Below are positions 46,652-54,510 of a DNA stretch of 64,000 nucleotides, piece after piece. This stretch comes from Paraglaciecola sp030730205 (lineage in GTDB: Bacteria > Pseudomonadota > Gammaproteobacteria > Enterobacterales > Alteromonadaceae): contig NZ_JBGQOM010000006.1 in NCBI RefSeq assembly GCF_052119645.1, positions 248,001-312,000 on the forward strand, read 5' to 3'. The stretch's first letter is position 1. Each line of letters begins with the position of its first letter. The notes under the pieces are model-generated. The model had not been told where the DNA came from and searched no databases. It worked only from the letters and a program-made list of their open reading frames with translations. The translations under genes were made by a program, and so were the position numbers.

Positions 46652-47569
46652 TCATTGCGACATAAGCTCAATAGCCTGAGGTACATATCTGCCTTTGATA
46701 GCCGCCAGCGTCGATTGCTGTTTTGGTCTACTTTCAGATAAATAATCTAGACATGAATAGAAATTATTCACGTTAAAGCTGGCGTGCTTACCGGCAAAGC
46801 CATAGGTAAGTAAGTAGCGCATTTGATAGTGCAAAACCTGTGATTTTTTCGCCAACTCTTGCAAAGCTGAGCTGCAAATAGCTAATGACAGATCGTCAAT
46901 GTCGGCTCTCAATCCAATAGCAGATAGTGTTGAGTCAGAGGTATATTTATTGACTTTCCCCACTTCGTGCACGATTGTAAAAGCAATGGCTAAATCTCGC
47001 TGTTCAATATCAAGACTTCTGTTTTTTAATAGGTTTTTAGCTACAAGTAATGTTTTTGAAAGCAAGCAATTGTCAACACTCTGCTTGCGTCCTGCACGGG
47101 TAGGGCAGTTTATATACTTTGTGGCAATGTCACTTTGTAAAAGTGTTTGCGAAACAAATCGCTTTAAATGCACATTATCAATAGTTTGAAACAAATCGAC
47201 GATGTCGGTTAGTAGTGCAGGAAAAGGACACAACGCCGATGGCAGAGAACTAATATTCAAATTATTTATCAGCTTGTCTCTGGCAACAGCCTCTAAATAC
47301 ACGCAACGTAAATAGGGTTTACCAAGGTGTGTTTTAATACATACCTCGACATGTACAAGCGAGTTAGCTTTAAAAGATGAAAAGAAATGGCCTTTGTCGA
47401 AGCAATAAACTTTTAACGAAGTTGAGCTATCTGACAAGCAAATTTCCCAGTAAGGCTCTCTGTTTTTGGTGTGTTTCTGCAAGCAAGCCACCATAAAATA
47501 TTTACCTTTAAAGCGTTTGAATTTTTTTGCATCTAAAAGCTTAGGCTGAACGGAATTAAGCATATTCAT
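46652..47569 (-). CDS. YhaM-like protein with OB-fold and degenerate HD domain
   Basis: 305 aa. Residues about 18-110 look like an OB-fold nucleic-acid-binding domain (GKYFMVACLQKHTKNREPYWEICLSD, followed by beta strands). From about 120 a helical HD-like domain follows the order of YhaM exoribonucleases and TraI_2/MobH-type proteins: KRFVSQTLLQSDIATKYINCPTRAG, then a segment where the HD-type His should be, and IVHEVGKVNKYTSD, where the expected HD pair reads His-Glu. The altered metal site raises doubt about nuclease activity. Its start overlaps the integrase 3' end by 14 bp. Confidence 0.65.
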   Translation of the reverse strand: MNMLNSVQPKLLDAKKFKRFKGKYFMVACLQKHTKNREPYWEICLSDSSTSLKVYCFDKGHFFSSFKANSLVHVEVCIKTHLGKPYLRCVYLEAVARDKLINNLNISSLPSALCPFPALLTDIVDLFQTIDNVHLKRFVSQTLLQSDIATKYINCPTRAGRKQSVDNCLLSKTLLVAKNLLKNRSLDIEQRDLAIAFTIVHEVGKVNKYTSDSTLSAIGLRADIDDLSLAICSSALQELAKKSQVLHYQMRYLLTYGFAGKHASFNVNNFYSCLDYLSESRPKQQSTLAAIKGRYVPQAIELMSQ

Positions 47570-48749
47570 CTCCTTTGTCTTCGTCAGAAGTTAAAACCCG
47601 CTCAAGCATACTTTCGATAGCGCTGCCGTCTTTTCGAGTTAAATTGGGCACATAGCGTGAATAAACCCGAAACAGCATTTCAGTATTAGAGTGCCCCATT
47701 TGGTTTGCTATCCATTCTGGAGATTCGCCCGATGCCAGCCATAGTGTGGCTGTGGTATGGCGCATTTGATAAGGGTTGCGCTTAGGTAATTGCAAAGCAC
47801 GAAGTAAGGGATACCACACACGCTTTGTTACTCCATTATGATCAAGTGGGTTGCCAGCTCGGTTAACAAAGACATACTCAAATTTTTGGGTGCGAAGCTT
47901 CATCAGTAAAAACGCGTTGTACACAGGCTCACTCATATATATTTCGCGCTGGCTAGAGTCATTTTTTGTGTAGGTGACTTCCCCTTCAACAAGAGTTTCT
48001 CGAATATGAATACGACGATTGGCAAAATCGACGTATTTCCATTTTAATCCATCGACTTCGGCGGTTCGCATGCCAGTAAAAAACCGTATGAGGAAGTACT
48101 CACGGAAATCTTCACGACAGTTAGCCAATATCAAATTGATTTCTTCTATTGTGAAAGGATTAATGTCTGACTTTGCTACCTTTAATGGCTTAATACCTCG
48201 GTAGCATGAGGTAAATGCAAAACGATCTGCCGCTTCTAACAGAATGGCCCTCAGCAACTTCATATGTCGATTAACATGTGTAGGTGACAACAGATCGCCA
48301 TTCTTCTTTTTCAATTTGCAAATGTGAGTGCGAAAAGCTAAAACCTGTTGCTTGGTTATTTGGTCGACAGGTATTCCCTTGAAGAAAGGAATTATCCGCC
48401 CTTCAATAATGTTGGTCACAGAATTGGTATAGCTTTTACGCCACAAGACTTTGTTTTCGTTAAACCACAAATCCGCAAATGCTTCCATGTGCGGCAGTTG
48501 TGTTACCGTTGATGCTATTACAGACGCAGTCGCCTCTAGCTTTTGCAAATTACTGCTATTCGGGAATGTCGACCGATAATCAAATAGGCCAAGCATGATT
48601 TCTGCTTGTACCCTGTCCAGCAAGTTTTGCGCTCGCTTGCGATTCGTTGGCGTGTCTTTTAATTCAGTCTGCTCACGACAACGGATATTTCTAAATCTAA
48701 AATCTAGGAACAACTTACCCGTGTCTTTTCTTACGCTAATACTAGCCAT
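47556..48749 (-). CDS. int: Phage-type tyrosine integrase
   Basis: 397 aa. An N-terminal arm-binding domain (ASISVRKDTGKLFLDFRFRNIRCREQT, of the DUF3596/Arm-DNA-bind type) precedes a SAM-like core-binding domain and the catalytic domain: FFTGMRTAEVDGLKW (Arg), NPYQMRHTTATLWLASG (HxxR-like motif as QMRH), ANQMGHSNTEMLFRVYSRYV (Gly-His and Tyr). It drives integration and excision of the element spanning roughly 44.4-49.5 kb. An excisionase-like gene lies directly upstream on the same strand, overlapping by 8 bp. The attachment sites are not identified. Confidence 0.93.
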   Translation of the reverse strand: MASISVRKDTGKLFLDFRFRNIRCREQTELKDTPTNRKRAQNLLDRVQAEIMLGLFDYRSTFPNSSNLQKLEATASVIASTVTQLPHMEAFADLWFNENKVLWRKSYTNSVTNIIEGRIIPFFKGIPVDQITKQQVLAFRTHICKLKKKNGDLLSPTHVNRHMKLLRAILLEAADRFAFTSCYRGIKPLKVAKSDINPFTIEEINLILANCREDFREYFLIRFFTGMRTAEVDGLKWKYVDFANRRIHIRETLVEGEVTYTKNDSSQREIYMSEPVYNAFLLMKLRTQKFEYVFVNRAGNPLDHNGVTKRVWYPLLRALQLPKRNPYQMRHTTATLWLASGESPEWIANQMGHSNTEMLFRVYSRYVPNLTRKDGSAIESMLERVLTSDEDKGDEYA

Positions 48750-48984
48750 GGCTTACACCTCCGGCTGTCATTGGAATGGCCATGGCATTCTTTGAAAATC
48801 TGCACATATCCTTTTGGATTGCTTCCCAAACGTAAAGGATCTTTCGTCCACCAAACGGGCGGATGTAATGGATCCCTTCTATTAAAACCGAATCTTTGAG
48901 ACGCTCACGTATGGTGCGAGTGTCGTATTTTATGCGTGCTGACAGTTCAGACGTTGTTAAGTACAAATTAGAATTACTGTTCAT
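48742..48984 (-). CDS. Excisionase/AlpA-like small DNA-binding protein
   Basis: 80 aa from the ATG at 48984, with TAAGGAG immediately upstream; the longer frame to 49014 lacks an RBS. LYLTTSELSARIKYDTRTIRERLKDSVLIEGIHYIRPFGGRKILYVWEAI is a winged-helix MerR-like fold of recombination directionality factors. Overlap with the integrase gene supports the role of Xis. Its promoter contains the operator cluster controlled by the Cro-like protein. Confidence 0.8.
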   Translation of the reverse strand: MNSNSNLYLTTSELSARIKYDTRTIRERLKDSVLIEGIHYIRPFGGRKILYVWEAIQKDMCRFSKNAMAIPMTAGGVSHG

Positions 48985-49003
48985 TGATTTCTCCTTACGA
49001 CAG

Positions 49004-49112
49004 TGTAAAATCAAATGACATGTTGCTATCTAAAAATACAATTTGTCATTCTAAATGGCATTATGCATGACAAAATGTAATTGTCAATGCCTTTTTGTTA
49101 TTTTAAATGACA
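49004..49112. promoter_or_regulatory. Three-operator switch region between excisionase and Cro-like genes
   Basis: Copies of a 17-bp dyad with consensus TGTCATTNNNAATGACA: 49004-49020 (TGTAAAA/AATGACA), 49044-49060 (TGTCATT/AATGGCA) and 49096-49112 (TGTTATT/AATGACA). A further TGACAA/TTGTCA pair spans 49068-49086. Phage-type repressors bind such arrays in divergent promoters. Confidence 0.7.
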
Positions 49113-49138
49113 TTAATTTATCTTAAAGGTTATTAAGT

Positions 49139-49339
49139 ATGGTTAAATGTCATCTTGCGCGCTTAATGGGCGAAAGAAAAATGAAGATTATGGATGTAGC
49201 CAGAGAAACTGGCTTGAACCGAAATACTGTGACTTTGCTCTATAAAGAGACCGCCCAACGCATCGATTTAGAGGCGATTGATAAGCTTTGTGACTTGTTT
49301 GAGTGTGAAGTGGGCGAGTTACTTGAAAAAATCAAATGA
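49139..49339 (+). CDS. Cro/CI-type small helix-turn-helix repressor
   Basis: 66 aa. LARLMGERKMKIMDVARETGLNRNTVTLLYKETAQRIDLEAIDKLCDLFECEVGELLE is a single HTH_26/Xre domain (YozG-like). AAAGG lies just upstream of the ATG. It is divergent from the excisionase-integrase operon across a cluster of dyads, so it is probably the element's repressor. Confidence 0.85.
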   Translation: MVKCHLARLMGERKMKIMDVARETGLNRNTVTLLYKETAQRIDLEAIDKLCDLFECEVGELLEKIK

Positions 49340-49350
49340 GTAATTAACGC

Positions 49351-49548
49351 ATGATAAATTCACATGAAAAAGATTTTATGGGTTACACCATTTATGTTGA
49401 AAAATAAGCAGATCGCTATAACTCAGGATTTAACTGGTCTGTTTGTAAAGATGAAATAGAGTTTGGGTCTAGCTTTGCTTTCACCCACGAATACGCGGTC
49501 ACGGGTGCTCAAGAATCGAATAGAATCCCTATCCAAATTCCAGCCTAA
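49351..49548 (+). pseudogene. Small unknown gene broken by a stop codon
   Basis: One frame from ATG 49351 reads MGYTIYVEK, then TAA (49405-49407), then ADRYNSGFNWSVCKDEIEFG to a TAA at 49546. The sense on both sides of the stop looks like one 65-residue protein with CAA or AAA changed to TAA. Function unknown; moderate confidence. Confidence 0.45.
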
Positions 49549-49703
49549 TAACAGCTTTTTATTTACAAATTTAGCTACATGATTGAATCACTTTGAACGT
49601 AAATCCTAATTCTAATGATGGAGTAGATTTTTAATCGATAAGTTTATTGACCAATATGCTAATTTTTTGCATAGTTCTATAAATTCTACGAGCGTGTTAA
49701 TTA

Positions 49704-50546
49704 ATGAAAGACGAAAGGGATATTCATTTTCAACTAATAGAGCTACTTGCCTATTGGGAAGGTAGAGTAAATTCTACCGACATAACTAAGCATTTTTCGT
49801 TGTCGGTGACTCACTCAAAGTCTTATCTAAAGTCTTATCAAACCCTGTGCCCCAATAATATTGTTTACGATAAAAAACAGAAATGTTTTGTGCCTACTGA
49901 GCAATTTAGTGCGCAATTTATCAGTACCCAAGTAAATGAATATCTTGATTGGCTGACTAGTCAATCCAGTAATCCACTTAGCCAACTCCAATGTTCGCGC
50001 CAACCTACTTACACTCAACTCGCTGTGCCCCATCGGGCGGTATCACCGCAAATAATGCGCGTGCTCATCGCGGGTATTAAACAGCAAAAACGGGTAGATA
50101 CTGAATACGTTTCACTTACTACACCCATTAACCAAGGGCGTATTATTCATCCTCATACCTTTGTTAAAACCGGCTTACGTTGGCATCTTCGCGCTTACTG
50201 TGAAGACAAAAAAGAATGTCGAGATTTTGTGCTCAGCCGATTTCGCGGCGAACTAAGTTTGTTAGAAGGGGAAGTGGTTACATCAGATAAGGATGAATTG
50301 TGGAACACACCAATCAACCTGATATTTATTGCTAATCAACGCCTTACCGAAGTTAAAAAACGCATCGTAGAGCAAGACTACAATATGCAAAACGGCCAGC
50401 TCATTATCCCAACCACAGCCGCACTCGCCCAATAGGTTGTGCAGGCTTTGCAAGTTAGCACCAAGTATTTCGACATCACTCCCGAATCTCAACAGTTAGA
50501 ACTAGCCAACTTAGTTGACGTAAAACCCTGGTTATTTAATACCTAA
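49704..50546 (+). pseudogene. WYL-domain regulator, truncated by an in-frame TAG
   Basis: The frame begins at ATG 49704: an N-terminal winged helix (HFQLIELLAYWEGRVNSTDITKHFSLSVTHSKSYLKSY), then a WYL domain (KQQKRVDTEYVSLTTP, GRIIHPHTFVKTGLRWHLRAYCEDKKECRDFVLSRF). TAG at 50433-50435 interrupts it after TTAALAQ; the same frame continues VVQALQVSTKYFDITPESQQ to VKPWLFNT and TAA at 50544. Thus the last 37 residues are cut off. WYL proteins are transcription regulators, some acting on CRISPR-Cas, DNA repair or defence loci. It stands upstream of cas3 and may once have regulated it. The 243-aa product might still bind DNA. Confidence 0.82.
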
Positions 50547-50701
50547 ATGGCAACAAACTAAGCAAACAGGGTAACTCAGTTTACTGGTTATATTTCAGGG
50601 ATTGTTAAGTTGTTATTAGTAAGCAAAATGTTCAACAAGTAGTCAGGTTGTAGGAATTAATTGATGCATATTCATTTTGTAATATCAGCAGAAATATAAC
50701 C

Positions 50702-50962
50702 ATGTTTATCAATCAGCAAGGTCAGTATGTGTATAAAACCAAACCTCAGCGCTGCCGTCACTATGCAAGTAAAGCAATCGCAAGTTATGTATTTGGCTTT
50801 CCTGTTGATTTTGTATTTGAGGATCAAATGTTACCTAGGCTGCAACAACAATATCAAATTGGAGGCTGTGCCGTTGAGCTCGGAGAGTTCGAAAAGTCGT
50901 GGCATTGCAAGAATTGCGGAATGGATTTTTATAAGAAAAACAATAATGTATATAGGGAATAA
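50702..50962 (+). CDS. Small CxxC protein upstream of cas3
   Basis: 86 aa. It contains a basic N-terminal part (YVYKTKPQRCRHYASKAI) and a C-terminal WHCKNCGMDFYKKNN, a two-cysteine zinc-knuckle-like end. No family is recognised and the RBS is weak. It ends 8 bp before the cas3 start, so it is probably cotranscribed with cas3. Its link to CRISPR function is positional only. Confidence 0.6.
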   Translation: MFINQQGQYVYKTKPQRCRHYASKAIASYVFGFPVDFVFEDQMLPRLQQQYQIGGCAVELGEFEKSWHCKNCGMDFYKKNNNVYRE

Positions 50963-50970
50963 GCTAAATA

Positions 50971-53721
50971 ATGAATGACATTCCATCCTATTTTAAATAT
51001 TGGGGTAAGGCGAAAAAAGATCCTACTAACGGCGGTGCGGATTACCATTTGTTGGTTTACCACTGCCTGGATGTGGCGGCGGTGGGTATGCTATTACTCG
51101 CACCGGAAAAGAAGCTCACTAGGGATCTTGCTGATTTCCTGAGTGTGTCACCAAAACAATTACAAAACCTTTTTTGTTTTATGTTGGTACTGCATGACTT
51201 AGGAAAGTTTGCCTCAGCATTTCAGCAGTTGTATCTCCATAATAATGATTGTTTGCTTAAACCACGATGTCGTAATCCTTATGATGGTAAAAATTTCCGC
51301 CATGATCGGATGGGATTATTTTTTTGGGATGATCTTAAAACTAGTAAACTGACGCAATTGTTAGACATTGAGCATCTGCATCCACGGCTGGAGCGAAAAG
51401 CTATTTACGATTCCTTAATGGTACTGGTGAACTGCGTACTCGGGCATCACGGTCAACCGATCAATACAAAAAATAAAAATGAAATAGAAGATTTTACCGA
51501 ATCTCACAATACTGAGGCTGCCCAATTATTTGTTGAACAGATGTTTGAATTGTTACAACCGGATATTCCTTTAGATAAATTATTGTCTGTTGAATGGCGT
51601 TGTCGCTTGGAGCAAGTTAGTTGGCAATTAGCTGGTATAGCGGTGTTGTCTGACTGGATAGGCTCTGATAATGAGCATTTTAAGTACCGTTCTGAACCTG
51701 CCGCCCTAGACGACTATTGGCAATATGCACTGCTCACGGCAGGTATTGCTTTGCAAGCTACAGATCTTAATAAAATTCCGAAAGTTCGACCTTTTTTATC
51801 TATTAAACAGCACTATGGATATGAGCCAACGCCTTTACAGCAATGGGCCGAACAGGTTGATGTTGATGACTCTCCCCAACTTTTTATCTTAGAAGATGTG
51901 ACTGGTGCAGGTAAAACCGAAGCGGCCTTAGCGCTCACTCATCGTTTAATGCATGTTGGAGCCGCCGACGGCTTTTATTTTGGTTTGCCCACTATGGCAA
52001 CATCCAATGCGATGTTTAAGCGTATTGCAACACATTACGGACAGATGTTGGCAATGGAAGATGGTAAGCAGCCGAGTATCGTTTTGGCACATGGTGCCCG
52101 TGAAATGAATGACTTATTCCGTGATGCAGTGTTAGCTTCTAAGGGTACCGATCAGAACTATGAAAAAAACGATACTACGGCCACAGCCCAGTGTAACGAA
52201 TGGCTAGCTGATTCCCGCAAAAAAGCACTATTAGCACCCGTTGGTGTGGGGACTATTGATCAGGCGTTGTTGGCTGTTTTGCCACGTCGTCATCAATCCC
52301 TGCGTTTATTGGGCTTAAACAGAAAAGTACTTATTTTTGATGAAGTGCATGCTGCTGACGAGTTTATGTTTGAATTGCTGGAAAGTCTGTTGGCTATGCA
52401 TTTGCATCAAGGTGGTAGTGTTATTTTACTGACCGCAACTTTGTCACAAAAGCAACGTAAACGTTTAGTCGCTATTTGGCATAATGCTGCTGGAATAACA
52501 TCGTGCGTGCCCAAACAATCAGCATTTCCTCTAGCCACAAAAGTATCAATTAATCCTGCCATACCGTTATTAGAGCAGCCATTAAAAAGTCGAGTCGATG
52601 TAAGCAGAGAAGTGAAAATCAAATTCCTGCATAAGTTTGATGATTGTATCGAGACGATTTTGAATGCAGTAACACAAGGCAAATGTGTGGTTTGGGTGCG
52701 CAATACCGTAAATGATGCCCTTGACGCCTTTCAATCTATCCAACAGAAATTGGCAAATCCTGAGAATGTTCTGCTGTTCCATAGCCGCTTTGTTCTGCAA
52801 GACCGAAAAGACATTGAGAGTCGTGTGCTGGAAATTTTCGGCAAATATGCTGACAGTAATATACGCCGAGGCAAAATACTGATCTCAACACAGGTTTTTC
52901 AGGAAAGTTTGGATGCCGATGCCGATTTGATGATTTCAGATATTTGTCCCATAGATGATTTGATTCAGCGAGCGGGGCGTTTACATCGTCATACCCGAGA
53001 TATCAATGGAAAATATCAGCCTGATATTATTGATACTCGCTCATCACCAGAACTGTGGTTGCATGCACCACAATGGCAGGATAATCCCCAAACCGATTGG
53101 TTAAGTGCCAATTTTATTAATACTCAATATGTGTATCGTTCGCCTGGTCGCTTATGGCTGGGAATGCGGGAGTTAATAACACTCGGGGCTATCAGAATGC
53201 CAGCAGAAGCTCGGCAATTGATAGAAGCTGTATATGGTGAAGATTCTTATGAGCAGATTCCGGCAACCCTTCGACATCAGGAAAATACCGTGATTGGTAA
53301 TGAACTTAGTCTTGCCGCTAAAGCCAAAGCCCAATTACTGCAATGGGACAGATTTGGGTATACCGATCAAAGTGCCATTGGCTGGTATGAAGATAATACT
53401 GAAATCAGTACCCGGCATAGCGATCTTGAAACAGTTGAAGTGCTGTTACTCAAACAAACCACCAGTGGTTCTCTGTTGCCGTGGAATGATGACACGCAAT
53501 TCGCTGTACAGCTTAGTACGGTGAAATTATCCAAAAATAAATATGCCGATAAATTGGCACCTATACCAGCACATCTTGAATCAGCGTTAGCTTTGTTAGA
53601 GCAACGCTATAAACAGATTAAGTACCTGCAATGCTGGCTACCTGAACTAGATCCGAATTTTATCTACCACTCAACAACAGGCTTTTGTGAAAAATCCCCG
53701 CTAGTGCGGGGAACGAGCTAA
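50971..53721 (+). CDS. cas3: CRISPR-associated nuclease-helicase Cas3 (type I)
   Basis: 916 aa. N-terminal HD nuclease: YHCLDVAAVG, H75-D76 in VLHDLGKFASAFQ and a further His motif GHHGQP. SF2 helicase: Walker A DVTGAGKTEAAL (K315), DEVH box at 457-460 (IFDEVHAADE), LTATLS, STQVFQESLDADAD and DLIQRAGRLHRH. It unwinds and degrades the strand exposed by Cascade. All key residues are present, so it is probably active. The last residues (KSPLVRGTS) are coded by a CRISPR-repeat-like hairpin. It is separated from the Cascade genes by 450 bp containing a promoter. Confidence 0.97.
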   Translation: MNDIPSYFKYWGKAKKDPTNGGADYHLLVYHCLDVAAVGMLLLAPEKKLTRDLADFLSVSPKQLQNLFCFMLVLHDLGKFASAFQQLYLHNNDCLLKPRCRNPYDGKNFRHDRMGLFFWDDLKTSKLTQLLDIEHLHPRLERKAIYDSLMVLVNCVLGHHGQPINTKNKNEIEDFTESHNTEAAQLFVEQMFELLQPDIPLDKLLSVEWRCRLEQVSWQLAGIAVLSDWIGSDNEHFKYRSEPAALDDYWQYALLTAGIALQATDLNKIPKVRPFLSIKQHYGYEPTPLQQWAEQVDVDDSPQLFILEDVTGAGKTEAALALTHRLMHVGAADGFYFGLPTMATSNAMFKRIATHYGQMLAMEDGKQPSIVLAHGAREMNDLFRDAVLASKGTDQNYEKNDTTATAQCNEWLADSRKKALLAPVGVGTIDQALLAVLPRRHQSLRLLGLNRKVLIFDEVHAADEFMFELLESLLAMHLHQGGSVILLTATLSQKQRKRLVAIWHNAAGITSCVPKQSAFPLATKVSINPAIPLLEQPLKSRVDVSREVKIKFLHKFDDCIETILNAVTQGKCVVWVRNTVNDALDAFQSIQQKLANPENVLLFHSRFVLQDRKDIESRVLEIFGKYADSNIRRGKILISTQVFQESLDADADLMISDICPIDDLIQRAGRLHRHTRDINGKYQPDIIDTRSSPELWLHAPQWQDNPQTDWLSANFINTQYVYRSPGRLWLGMRELITLGAIRMPAEARQLIEAVYGEDSYEQIPATLRHQENTVIGNELSLAAKAKAQLLQWDRFGYTDQSAIGWYEDNTEISTRHSDLETVEVLLLKQTTSGSLLPWNDDTQFAVQLSTVKLSKNKYADKLAPIPAHLESALALLEQRYKQIKYLQCWLPELDPNFIYHSTTGFCEKSPLVRGTS

Positions 53722-53778
53722 ACGATTGATTGAAAGTTTACAACTAATCGGTTCATCCCCTAGTAAGTAGAGGAACTA
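53688..53778 (-). repeat. Decayed repeat-spacer-repeat of type I-E form, overlapping the cas3 end
   Basis: Read on the minus strand: a degenerate repeat from 53778 (AGTTCC, variable centre, GGGGATGAACCG), then 32 bases, then a second repeat from 53716 with GTTCCCCGCACTAGCGGGGA. The first keeps the GTTCC start and the TGAACCG end of the working array repeat, with a 1-bp insertion in the loop. The second keeps the hairpin and is close to the classic I-E repeat core. The 32-bp gap equals the spacer length of the array. Alternative: the second repeat alone could be a minus-strand terminator, since GGGGA is followed by TTTTT. Confidence 0.5.
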
Positions 53779-54175
53779 GTACATTGTAAAGAGTATTTAT
53801 TGGTAATTGAATATATTGATTGGTAGTAGTGTTAGAAACGCTCGGCGTTACTTTTGGATATCGGTGTAAATGTAATTTTAGCAAGTACTAACTATGTAAG
53901 TAGTAACAACAGTATTCAAGCTCGTTAGTAGGAACGTAACTTATATATGTAGTAATAGCGTATTACAACACAAAATAGATTACATCTAATCTTGTTGTAA
54001 TTTGACGCTAATGTTTTTATCGGTTATTTTATGACCTGTCGAAAGGTTGGGCGCAAATGAGGCGGCGAACCGACCCCACAAGCGCACCGGTAGCACAGTG
54101 ATGTTAAGTGGTTTCGGCTCTGTAGGCAAATACTTGTCGCAGGTTAATCGCCTCTTTGATACGAGGAATAGACAT
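53779..54175. promoter_or_regulatory. Cascade operon leader with sigma-70-like promoter at 54002-54030
   Basis: TTGACG (54002-54007), 17-bp spacing, TATTTT (54025-54030) is the best promoter candidate for the genes from the Cas2-like one onward. The sequence before it is AT-rich with repeated TAGTA-type words. After it, about 140 nt of GC-richer leader precedes the ATG at 54176. CCTC (54151-54154) could pair with the GAGG (54163-54166) of the ribosome-binding site. No larger gene is supported. Confidence 0.5.
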
Positions 54176-54454
54176 ATGTCAAATAATTTATTTATTTCAT
54201 ACGATTTACATGTGGTTGGTCAGAATTACACGGCGGTTGCCGAAGCCATAAAATCCCTGGGAAGTTGGGCAAAAGTTCAGCAGTCGGTTTGGTATGTAAA
54301 CTCTGCCTTTACGGCAGCGCAAGCAGCCAAAAAAGTGTGGGGGCATATGGATAATAATGATTCGCTTATCGTAGTGGATGCTACCAATAACGATGCATCT
54401 TGGTACAACTTATCGGATGAAGTTGCGCAACATATTCAACGCAATTGGAAGTAA
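54176..54454 (+). CDS. Small Cas2/SinR-like (VapD-type ferredoxin-fold) protein
   Basis: 92 aa from the ATG at 54176 with GAGG 9 nt upstream; a longer frame exists but its extension looks non-coding. NLFISYDLHVVGQNYTAVAEAIKSLGSWAKVQQSVWYV, then TAAQAAKKVW and NDSLIVVDATNNDASW, fits the beta-alpha-beta-beta-alpha-beta order of Cas2/VapD/SinR-like proteins: an Asp at the end of strand 1 (SYDL), a Trp/Tyr strand, then a short acidic strand. Such proteins may be metal-dependent RNases or structural dimers. It is distinct from the genuine Cas2e at 60.9 kb. It lies at the head of the Cascade operon, 56 bp before cas8e. Confidence 0.75.
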   Translation: MSNNLFISYDLHVVGQNYTAVAEAIKSLGSWAKVQQSVWYVNSAFTAAQAAKKVWGHMDNNDSLIVVDATNNDASWYNLSDEVAQHIQRNWK

Positions 54455-54510
54455 TTAAGGAACCTACAGGGGCAAGGATGCCAAACATCTCATACTTAAA
54501 ATAAGGAAGA

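Noticed and set aside
50727..50978. 83-aa frame overlapping the CxxC gene before cas3
   Set aside because: Alternative frame over the same DNA, without domain signal. The 50702 frame ends neatly before cas3.
53691..53714. Forward terminator of cas3
   Set aside because: The stem CCCCGC/GCGGGG lies before the cas3 stop and has no T run on the plus strand, so it is unlikely to end the cas3 transcript; only the minus strand has a T run after it.
53811..53960. Further relic repeats upstream of the two near the cas3 end
   Set aside because: The next expected repeat position (53811-53839) shows no GTTCC, GGGG or GAACCG match. The TAGTA-rich words there look like simple AT-rich sequence.
54047..54175. 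N-terminal extension of the Cas2-like protein from 54047
   Set aside because: The extension lies in GC-rich leader sequence without an RBS, while ATG 54176 has GAGG at good spacing and begins the recognisable fold.
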